Assembly: GCA_964445985.1 (NCBI GenBank)
Contig: CAYUMU010000011.1
Location: 39,841-103,840, forward strand
Length of the DNA stretch: 64,000 nucleotides
Source: CAYUMU01 sp964445985
Lineage (GTDB): Bacteria; Planctomycetota; Planctomycetia; Pirellulales; S012-138
Direction of reading: 5' to 3'
Shown: positions 34,998 through 42,261 of the stretch, one piece after another
Position numbering within the stretch: the first letter of the stretch is position 1
How the letters are laid out: every line of letters begins with the position of its first letter
Program-made: the position numbers and the translations under genes
The notes under the pieces: model-generated
Databases searched by the model: none
Told to the model about the DNA's origin: nothing
The model's input: the letters and a program-made list of their open reading frames with translations, nothing else

Positions 34998-35364
34998 CGC
35001 TGCTCTATCTCGAAGATGCTTAACGCGGGTAAACCGCAAACGAACATTGAGGCATCAACATTCTTTGCAGCTTGCAGAGATGATTACGAGCAAGAAACCA
35101 TTTGGTCGAATAGAGCTTCGTTGCAAGTTTGCCTGCGACCAGCAGCACTCCGCCAAAGCCCTGGCGCCGCACGACTTCGAGGCGTGGCATTCATGGCCGA
35201 GCCTTTGTAGATATGGAGATTGAGCAGGAAAGCTTACAATGCTGGTCGCCAAGACAGTAGGAGAAGAACGGAGCAAGCTTAGACGAGCAGACGGGAAAGC
35301 CACCCTCCCGCCAGGATCGGGCGGCTTGGCGTTGTGCATACGATTTTCTGGGGAGTAATGCCCG
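34998..35364. other. Intergenic region with a dispersed coding-like fragment
   Basis: 367 bp between the sirtuin remnant and the WD40 gene. It holds the small ORF at 35016 and otherwise nothing I can identify apart from the GGGGAG ribosome-binding site of the WD40 gene at 35350-35355. Confidence 0.4.
35016..35210 (+). CDS. Small ORF carrying the LNAGKPQ/FFAAC element
   Basis: 64 codons from ATG 35016. Residues 2-28 match the short frame upstream of the P-type ATPase (25803-25884), with synonymous differences that suggest a shared protein-coding ancestor. After the shared part the sequence diverges and loses coding character. It is probably a fragment of a small gene family rather than a functional gene. 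Function unknown. Confidence 0.3.
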   Translation: MLNAGKPQTNIEASTFFAACRDDYEQETIWSNRASLQVCLRPAALRQSPGAARLRGVAFMAEPL

Positions 35365-37875
35365 GTGAGTTCCGAACAACCCAAATCCAAGCAGATCCAA
35401 GCGGCATCGTCGGCTCATCCTGCTGAGGAGTTGGTCGCGAGTGATTCCACACTGCTCAATTTTGTCGTGGCCAGTTCCCAAGCGGAGCGGTTTCGAGGTT
35501 TCCGACAGCAACGCAACGGGAAGCCATGGGCAACGATCGCCATGATCGTTTTCAGTGGGAGTCTGTTGGTGCTACTGGTTGGGTACTTGTGCCTGAACGT
35601 GGGCTCGCCTGCCAAGGATCCTCCGGCCCCAGTTAGCACACCGGCAACGCCCCGACCGGCCAAAAAAGAGGCGACAATAGCGGTGCCTCGATCGGATACG
35701 GCCGTGGTGGCGGCTGAACGGGTGCCCGAAGAACCGACAAAAGAAACGCCAGCAGTAGCGTCCGCAGCGCCGCTGGTAGCAGAGTTTCCCTTGCGATTGC
35801 CGTCGATCCTCGATCGCCCTGAGTGGCCGCATCCGCTGGAGGCGGTTGCGCAAGTGGGACACATCCGTTTGAGAGTGTATATCGCGTTTTCGCCCGACGG
35901 TCGGCGAGTTGTCTCGGTCTGTGCTGACGGTGACGTGCGGGTGTGGGACGCGGGCACGGGACACCTTTTGCGGCAAATCACGGGACATCCCGAGCGCGTG
36001 CCGAGCGTGGCCTTTTCACCCGATGGTCGGCGACTCGTCACGGCATGCGACGATCGGGTAATACGGGTTTGGGATGTCGAGAGCGGAACCGAACAGTTAC
36101 GGACAAAATCGCCGGAGTGGCTCGTGGGGCTTGTCGCATTTATGCCCGACGGACAATCGTTCATGTCTGTCGCCGAGCATGGTCAGATCAAGCGGTGGGA
36201 TGCCATCGATGGGCGTGAATTGTCCTCGCATCGTGAAGATAGCGTTTCGGCCAATAGTCTGGCGGTAGCCCGCGATGGTCGCTTCGTTGTTTGGGGAGGC
36301 AAAAAAGGCGAGCTGCAGATTGGGGACGCCACGGGTCAGACGGGATTGCGGCAACTGGTGGGGCATGAGGCAGCTATCGAATGCGTGGCGCTATCTTCCG
36401 ATGAGCGACGGCTGGCTTCAGCCAGCCGCGACATGACCCTGCGGGTTTGGGACGTGGCAACCGGCGCTGAGATCCAGAGTTTTGACTACGAGTCGATGTA
36501 TGTTCGTTGCGTGGCGTTTTCGCCTGATGGGAAGCGAATCGGAGTGAGCCTGGGGACCCCGGAACTTCGAATGCTCGACATCGAGTCGGGAGGCGAGTTG
36601 TGGAGGATCGACCATGCGGATGAAGGTATTTCCCATTTCGCGTTTTCGCCCAGCGGCGAACAATTCTTGGCGGCCGGCAATGGAGAGCTTTGGTTGCGCG
36701 ACTCGTCCACCGGCAAGAAGTTGATTCCTTTTGGTCATCCGCTTCCCGAGATCGAATGCCTGGCGTTCTCGCCCGACGGGGACCAACTGGTTGCCGGTGG
36801 CGACGATGACACCATTTGGCAGTGGGACATGGAAAGCGGCAACGTCCGTTACCTGGAGCATGACGGGGCGATTCAAAGTGTGATGTATTCACCGGATGGC
36901 AAGCAGATTCTCTCGGTGGTTCCCCGAGACGGCTCACGGTTGTGGGACGCGGCGACGGGCGAAGCCTTGCGTAGGATTGGACCGAAGAAGTTCGGGAACC
37001 GTGCCGCTGCTTTTTCACCGGATGGACAAACGATCGTGTCGAGCACGGATGAGTGCATCGTTCATCTGTACGCCGCTGCTACGGGGGAGCTGACTTGGGA
37101 GTTTGAACCTGATGAGATTTCCACAGAATACGCGTGGATTGATGATGTAGCGTTCTCTCTTGATGGCAGCCGAATCGTTTCTACTGGCATGAGCCACGCG
37201 GCCATTCTTCGCGACGCGAAAAGCGGGGACGAGATTGGCCGAGTCGCCGCCAAGACTTATCAAGGCTACGAGTTCGCCACCTATTCTCCCGATGGCAAGA
37301 TGATTGCATTGGCCGGCTCGACACGGACTCTGCTCTGCGATGCCAACCTCAAACCGCTGCCCGAAGAGCGCCAACTGCGCCACTTGGCTTACTCAAGAAT
37401 TGTCTTCTCGCCCGATGGCAAGACTCTGGCATTGGGCGGCTATAACGCAAGTGTCATTTTATTCGATGTCCTGACCGGAAAGGAATGGAAGCGGCTTTCT
37501 GGCCACCGGGGGGATATTGCCAGCGTCGTGTTTTCCCCCGATGGTCGCCGACTGGTTTCGGGCGGCAGAGACGGAATCATCTTTGTCTGGGATGTGAAGT
37601 CCGGGAAGCCACTCGCGCGTCTCTACCGGTTCGCAGATCGTTCATGGCTGGTGCTCACGCCGGAGGGATTCTTTGACGGCTCGCCGGCAGGGCTCGCCAA
37701 ACTGGCATTTCGCACGGGGCGCGGCACCCTTGTACCATCCGAAACCTTTGCTGACTTTCAGCAGCCGGGGTTGCTCAAGAATGTGATCCGTGGCGAATTG
37801 CCGCAGCCCGCGCCCAGCGAAAATCCGCTTATCGCCAACCCATTTGAAACGCCTGGGGTGAATCCGTTCGACTAG
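35365..37875 (+). CDS. Membrane-anchored WD40-repeat protein
   Basis: 836 residues from a GTG at 35365 with GGGGAG nine bases upstream. A cytoplasmic tail (about 1-54) precedes one transmembrane helix (about 56-78) and a Pro/Thr/Ala linker (about 85-150). About fourteen WD40 units follow, many with the FSPDGRR phrase. With a single N-terminal anchor the propellers would be periplasmic, unless topology is inverted. The C-terminal WLVLTPEGFFDGSP block is the usual end of bacterial WD40 regulatory proteins. Fourteen units would form two stacked seven-bladed propellers. No enzymatic domain is present, so it is a probable protein-interaction scaffold. Confidence 0.85.
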   Translation: MSSEQPKSKQIQAASSAHPAEELVASDSTLLNFVVASSQAERFRGFRQQRNGKPWATIAMIVFSGSLLVLLVGYLCLNVGSPAKDPPAPVSTPATPRPAKKEATIAVPRSDTAVVAAERVPEEPTKETPAVASAAPLVAEFPLRLPSILDRPEWPHPLEAVAQVGHIRLRVYIAFSPDGRRVVSVCADGDVRVWDAGTGHLLRQITGHPERVPSVAFSPDGRRLVTACDDRVIRVWDVESGTEQLRTKSPEWLVGLVAFMPDGQSFMSVAEHGQIKRWDAIDGRELSSHREDSVSANSLAVARDGRFVVWGGKKGELQIGDATGQTGLRQLVGHEAAIECVALSSDERRLASASRDMTLRVWDVATGAEIQSFDYESMYVRCVAFSPDGKRIGVSLGTPELRMLDIESGGELWRIDHADEGISHFAFSPSGEQFLAAGNGELWLRDSSTGKKLIPFGHPLPEIECLAFSPDGDQLVAGGDDDTIWQWDMESGNVRYLEHDGAIQSVMYSPDGKQILSVVPRDGSRLWDAATGEALRRIGPKKFGNRAAAFSPDGQTIVSSTDECIVHLYAAATGELTWEFEPDEISTEYAWIDDVAFSLDGSRIVSTGMSHAAILRDAKSGDEIGRVAAKTYQGYEFATYSPDGKMIALAGSTRTLLCDANLKPLPEERQLRHLAYSRIVFSPDGKTLALGGYNASVILFDVLTGKEWKRLSGHRGDIASVVFSPDGRRLVSGGRDGIIFVWDVKSGKPLARLYRFADRSWLVLTPEGFFDGSPAGLAKLAFRTGRGTLVPSETFADFQQPGLLKNVIRGELPQPAPSENPLIANPFETPGVNPFD

Positions 37876-37894
37876 CGAGCGCGGCGAGGGCCGT

Positions 37895-38476
37895 TTACGG
37901 CTTGGGCTTGAACTGCTTCAGCACCGTGGGGGCGACGGTTTCATTCACCGAGCGGTCGCCGTGGCTGGAGGTCACTTTGCCGTCTTCGATAACGACGGCC
38001 GTGACGTGGGCGTCGGGGTTGATTCCCCAGCCGTCGGGGCCGGACTTATCGCCGGGGTACACCGCCCAAACGGTCTGCGTGAGTTGCAGCGATTGTTGGA
38101 CCTTGGGCAGGTATGACTTGCCGGCGTCCACGTCGCCTGTTAGCCAGACGATCATCGCGGGCACGTCGTTGCGGTCTTTGCCGAGCCCCTCATCCAGGCC
38201 CTTAATGAACCGGGCAATCGGGCGGTCGAAGGTTTCTGCCTGCACAAAGACCACCAGGGCCGGGGCCTGCTTCAGATTGGCCTGGCAATCGAGTTCTTTG
38301 CCAGCGTTGTCGCCCGTGGTCACGAACACCTTGAGCGGCTCGGGCACGCTGCCCGCCGCGGGGCCAGAGTCGAGTTGGGCCTCGGCCCGCGAAGTGAGCA
38401 GCCCCAACAGCAGGGCAGAACAACCTAAGAACAGAGCGTTGCCAACGGGGCAAACCCAGGACAATCGGCGTTTCAT
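37895..38476 (-). CDS. Exported thioredoxin-fold-like hypothetical protein
   Basis: 193 residues from ATG 38476. The signal peptide (about 1-32, ending SRAEA) is followed by a region that reads like a peroxiredoxin/thioredoxin fold: LKVFVTTGDNAGKELD, APALVVFVQAETFDRPI and a late HVTAVVIEDGKVTSSH. The CxxC redox pair is absent; only one Cys remains near the start of the domain. Role unknown. It converges with the WD40 gene 19 bp away. Confidence 0.6.
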   Translation of the reverse strand: MKRRLSWVCPVGNALFLGCSALLLGLLTSRAEAQLDSGPAAGSVPEPLKVFVTTGDNAGKELDCQANLKQAPALVVFVQAETFDRPIARFIKGLDEGLGKDRNDVPAMIVWLTGDVDAGKSYLPKVQQSLQLTQTVWAVYPGDKSGPDGWGINPDAHVTAVVIEDGKVTSSHGDRSVNETVAPTVLKQFKPKP

Positions 38477-38584
38477 AACAGCCTCGGCGGAAAAGGGGGG
38501 AGAAAAGTGCGTTCGCCCAAGCATGGTCACACGGGATGGAATTGCCTCCTACTGCTCAACCACTAGCCACTAACAACCAGCCCC

Positions 38585-39607
38585 CTAGCCTTGTTGGCGA
38601 TTGCGATAACGGGCACTGACTCGATCGAGCAGGGCGCGGTCGTCGGAAGAAAGTCCGTTGACGCCTGTCTCGTGCAGGCGGGCCAGGATTTCGTCCACGC
38701 GGCGGTCTTCTTCCTCTTCGACTTCGCGCTGCCGGCGTTGCTTTTCTTCTTGACGAGCTTGCAGCCATTCCGAAACGTGTTCTGCCTCGAAGCTTTCGGG
38801 CTCGGGCAGCCCATAGGGGTGGATGTCGTGGTCGGGCGGATCGACCGCCGCCGGTTCCATGACCATGGGCTCGGGCCGCGGCAGGGGGTCGGGCCGCGCG
38901 CTAAAGAATAGCAGCATGCCCAAGAAAACCAGCGGCATCCAGGCGTGCTCGAAGTGAGGGCTGGAGGGAATCCACCAGGCCGCGATGCAGAGCAAGACGC
39001 CAATCACTTGGGTGGCGCGGGCCGTGAGGGCCACGGCCCAGCTGCGGCCCAGCACGGCCCACAGGCCCGATTGCAAAGCCCGCCCGCCAGCCAGGGGGAG
39101 GGCCGGCAGCAGGTTGAGCACGAGCAGCATCCACAAATTGATCCAGACGGCGATTTTGACGGCCGTGAGCCAGGTGAATTCGAGGGCGTCGTAGGGGGGT
39201 GAGAAGGGTTTGAGGACTTCGGTGAGCGGAACCTGTTGCCACAGCAACACGCCGCACCCGGCGACGGTGACTAGCAAGTAGAAGAGCGGCCCGGTGATGG
39301 CCAGCAGAAACTCGCCCAGCGGGCGCGAAGGCACGCGGGGGTGGGTCAAGCCGCCGAGAGGCCAAAGCACGATCTGGTCGATTTCGCCCCGCAAGCGATA
39401 GGCAACGAGGCATTGCAAAAGCTCCGCCACGAGCACGCTGGTCAGCAGAATGCCCAGGAAAGCCCCGTACCACAGCAAGAACTGGGTTCCCCCGCGGGCC
39501 GCGGCGAACAGGGTCACGAGCGCCAGCAGCAGGAACAACGCGTGCAAACGTACGTGGATTCCTGCCACCCTTCCGAGGTTCACGTTCCACGTGAGCAGTT
39601 CCCGCAT
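38585..39607 (-). CDS. Site-2 protease (M50)-like membrane protein lacking catalytic residues
   Basis: 340 residues with about six hydrophobic segments matching the SpoIVFB/M50 layout, then a soluble coiled C-terminal tail (about 255-340). Where M50 proteases have HExxH the sequence is AELLQ (61-65), and where they have LDGG the sequence is LAGG (about 172-175). Two of the three zinc ligands and one motif histidine position are therefore lost, while the scaffold (LWPLGGLTH, NLLPALPL) is kept. It should be proteolytically inactive, comparable in concept to rhomboid pseudoproteases. ATG at 39607. Confidence 0.75.
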   Translation of the reverse strand: MRELLTWNVNLGRVAGIHVRLHALFLLLALVTLFAAARGGTQFLLWYGAFLGILLTSVLVAELLQCLVAYRLRGEIDQIVLWPLGGLTHPRVPSRPLGEFLLAITGPLFYLLVTVAGCGVLLWQQVPLTEVLKPFSPPYDALEFTWLTAVKIAVWINLWMLLVLNLLPALPLAGGRALQSGLWAVLGRSWAVALTARATQVIGVLLCIAAWWIPSSPHFEHAWMPLVFLGMLLFFSARPDPLPRPEPMVMEPAAVDPPDHDIHPYGLPEPESFEAEHVSEWLQARQEEKQRRQREVEEEEDRRVDEILARLHETGVNGLSSDDRALLDRVSARYRNRQQG

Positions 39608-40037
39608 CGCACGCCTGCCTTTAATGGGTCGCTAACTTGATCCCGCGATTCGGCGCTCATTTTGCCGAATCCCAACGTAAATTCGGGAACCAAAGTTGGG
39701 CGCAGTAGGCTTGCCGACGAGAAGCGTTGTAGCCGCGCCCGCCCCCCGTTGGCCACTCTTCGCAAACCGGCATGTAGCTCTTGCTGGAATTGCGCGGAAA
39801 AGTCGCCGGTTTCCCCAACCGGCAAGCGCGGCAAAAGTACATGGCGGACGACGGCATCGCCGACACCACGCATTTTAGCAATCCGCCTGGGAGCTAGCAA
39901 TTGTTTGCCGAAGGGAGCCTGGGGGCGGCGCAGTTGGAAACCGAAGGCATAACCATTCGCGCAAGGGGGGAGAGGCCAGGTGATGGGATGCCGTGCCCCA
40001 GGCATCGATTGAGGGGTGACAGGCGGCGCTCTGGCGG
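39608..40037. other. Long intergenic region without a convincing gene
   Basis: 430 bp between the M50-like gene and the hydrolase gene. A 74-codon minus-strand ORF (39657-39881) has no recognisable motif and weak coding character. No RNA structure was identified. Confidence 0.4.
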
Positions 40038-40754
40038 TTATCGGGTGACGAGGTCCATCATCCAGCGGTTGGCGTCGGCCAGCATTTCGGCGCCCAGGCG
40101 GTGGCCGCCCGGATATTGGCGGAGGGTGATGTCGAGGCCGGCGCAGTGAAACAGTCGCAAGTCGCGGCAGGCGTTTTCTTCGTCGTAGCGAAGGCTTTCG
40201 CGACCGCAGGCCACGAACAGCGGCAGTTGGCGCGCCTCGGGCAACCGGCCCAGCGGCGTGCCTTGCCGGGGGAACGGCCCACACAGGGATAGCACGCCGG
40301 CAAAATAAGTGGGGTGGAGCATGCCGAGGCGAAAGGCCATGGTTCCGCCGGCATCGAAGCCAGCCAGGAAGATGCGTTGCGGATGGATGTGGTAGCGGGT
40401 TCTGGCGGTGGCGATGCACTCGATCACCCGGCTTTCGGCCAGGGTGAGATCGGCTTCGCCGTTGGGCCAGTTGTAGCCGGCGTTGTGGTTGGTGGTGCGA
40501 GCCAAACGGGTGCCGCGCGGCGCCACGCCGACGTAATTGCGCAAGCTCAAGCCGAGCATGACGCGGTTAAGCTCGGTTTCGTCTTTGCCCGGCGTGTGCA
40601 GCCACACCACCAACGGATAGGCGTAGTTTGGCTCGTAATGCTGCGGACCAAACAGGGCACATGCCGAACTGGCCGCTGCTAGCGATTCGCTGGACGAGGC
40701 GACCTCGGTGGCGACTTGGTCTGCTAGCATTGCTTGCTGTTCCAGGCGGTTCAT
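40038..40754 (-). CDS. Alpha/beta-hydrolase of the phospholipase/carboxylesterase type with Asp in the nucleophile position
   Basis: 238 residues. The family fold is evident: YPLVVWLHTPGKDE (oxyanion strand, about residues 46-59), FLAGFDAGGTMAFRL (nucleophile elbow, about 129-143) and YPGGHRLG (catalytic His218). The elbow is GFDAGG, with Asp134 where GxSxG esterases have Ser. An Asp nucleophile is used by dehalogenases and epoxide hydrolases, but the remaining pattern is esterase-like, so loss of activity or altered chemistry are both possible. The N-terminal 30 residues are Ala/Ser-rich and poorly conserved. Confidence 0.75.
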   Translation of the reverse strand: MNRLEQQAMLADQVATEVASSSESLAAASSACALFGPQHYEPNYAYPLVVWLHTPGKDETELNRVMLGLSLRNYVGVAPRGTRLARTTNHNAGYNWPNGEADLTLAESRVIECIATARTRYHIHPQRIFLAGFDAGGTMAFRLGMLHPTYFAGVLSLCGPFPRQGTPLGRLPEARQLPLFVACGRESLRYDEENACRDLRLFHCAGLDITLRQYPGGHRLGAEMLADANRWMMDLVTR

Positions 40755-41115
40755 GGCAACTCTCAGAAGAAGATAATCTCGGCGGAGAACTCTACCGAAT
40801 GTCGGCTTGATCTGTCAACGGAACTCGCCCGCCATGCAAACGGCCAAGCGGCCAGGTTTCGAACCAGCGAAACAACGACGCCTGGAGAACGCGAGCGGGG
40901 TGCGACACGAACGCGAACGGTACGAAGCGTGGGGGGGCGAGCCGGCCCCCGCCCGCCGGTCGCGAGTTGCGACGACGGGCCGTGGCCGAGGGGAGAATTG
41001 CATCCGCGTAAGATCGCGGTGGCCCGTTGTGGGCACGCGATACCGGCCCGCGACCCCGTGGGGTCATGCTGCCCCCCTCCCCTTGCTGGCTGCCGACGGG
41101 CTGGTGGGGAAAGGT
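40755..41115. other. Intergenic region, nothing recognised
   Basis: 361 bp of very GC-rich sequence between the hydrolase start and the malate dehydrogenase stop. No ORF with coding character or clear RNA was seen. Confidence 0.4.
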
Positions 41116-42057
41116 TTAGACCAGCTTGGCCATGGCTTCCATGAGCGACTTGACGGCGTCCACGCTCTTTTGGAAGTCGGCCTGCTCTTGCTCGTCGAGC
41201 TTGAGTTCGACGATCTTTTCCACGCCGCCCGAGCCCAAGATGACGGGCACGCCCACGTAGTAACCACCCACGTTGTACTCTTTGTCGCAGTAGGCGGCGC
41301 AGGGGATGAGGCGTTTCTTGTCTTTGACAATGGCTTCGACCATTTGCGTGGTGGCCGCGGCGGGGGCGTAGTAGGCGCTGCCGGTTTTCAGCAGGGCCAC
41401 GATCTCGGCGCCGCCGTTGCGAGCCCGATCGACAATGGAGTCGAGCTTGGCCCGATCCATCAGCCGGGTAACGGGGATGCCGCCGACCGAAGTGCAGCTG
41501 GGCATGGGGACCATGGTGTCGCCGTGGCCGCCCATCAGCAGGGCCTGCACGTCTTCGACGCTCACGCCGAGCTCCATGGCGATGAACGTGCGATAGCGGG
41601 CCGTATCGAGCACGCCGGCCTGACCCACCACGCGATTCGGGGGGAAGCCCGTGACTTGCAGGGCACGTTGCACCATGGCGTCGAGCGGATTGGAGACAAC
41701 GATCACCACGGCATCGGGGCTCGATTTCTTGACTTCTTCGGCCACGCTGCCCACGATCTTGGCGTTGGTGGCGAGCAGGTCGTCGCGGCTCATGCCGGGC
41801 TTGCGGGCAATGCCGGCGGTGATCACCACCACGTCGCTGCCGGCGGTATCGGCATAGTCGGTGGTGCCAATCAGGTTGCTATCGAAGCCAATGATCGGCC
41901 CCGCCTGGCGAAGGTCGAGGGCCTTGCCGCGGGGCATGTCGCCAGCTTGGGGAATATCCAGGAGCACGATATCGCCCAGCTCGGCCGCGGCGCACCAATG
42001 AGCGGTGGTGGCGCCGACATTTCCGGCCCCAATAATAGTTATCTTCGCGCGCCTCAT
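41116..42057 (-). CDS. mdh: Malate dehydrogenase (LDH-like type)
   Basis: 313 residues. GAGNVGA (10-16) is the NAD-binding turn. The ITAGIARKPGMSRDDLL block (about 79-95) has the Arg pair that selects the dicarboxylate substrate, SNPLDAM follows at about 120, and the catalytic GGHGDTMVP holds the active-site His near 175. Length and motifs fit the malate dehydrogenases common in Planctomycetes. It interconverts malate and oxaloacetate in the TCA cycle. ATG 42057 has GAGG upstream. Confidence 0.95.
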   Translation of the reverse strand: MRRAKITIIGAGNVGATTAHWCAAAELGDIVLLDIPQAGDMPRGKALDLRQAGPIIGFDSNLIGTTDYADTAGSDVVVITAGIARKPGMSRDDLLATNAKIVGSVAEEVKKSSPDAVVIVVSNPLDAMVQRALQVTGFPPNRVVGQAGVLDTARYRTFIAMELGVSVEDVQALLMGGHGDTMVPMPSCTSVGGIPVTRLMDRAKLDSIVDRARNGGAEIVALLKTGSAYYAPAAATTQMVEAIVKDKKRLIPCAAYCDKEYNVGGYYVGVPVILGSGGVEKIVELKLDEQEQADFQKSVDAVKSLMEAMAKLV

Positions 42058-42261
42058 GGGCCGTGTACCTCGTGGGGAGAGTTCAGAATCGATTGGAACG
42101 AAGTCGGGCGCGTGATCGCGCAGCCCGGTGAATTTGGTAGGCGTTGTGGTTCGCCGTGGGAGAGCTTCCCGCGGAGTGAACCAACCACGACCGAGAGTAT
42201 GGAGGATGGAGTTCGCAAGTCAAGTGTGCAGCAGCGAGGGTTGCCCCTTGGAAGGGACGAA

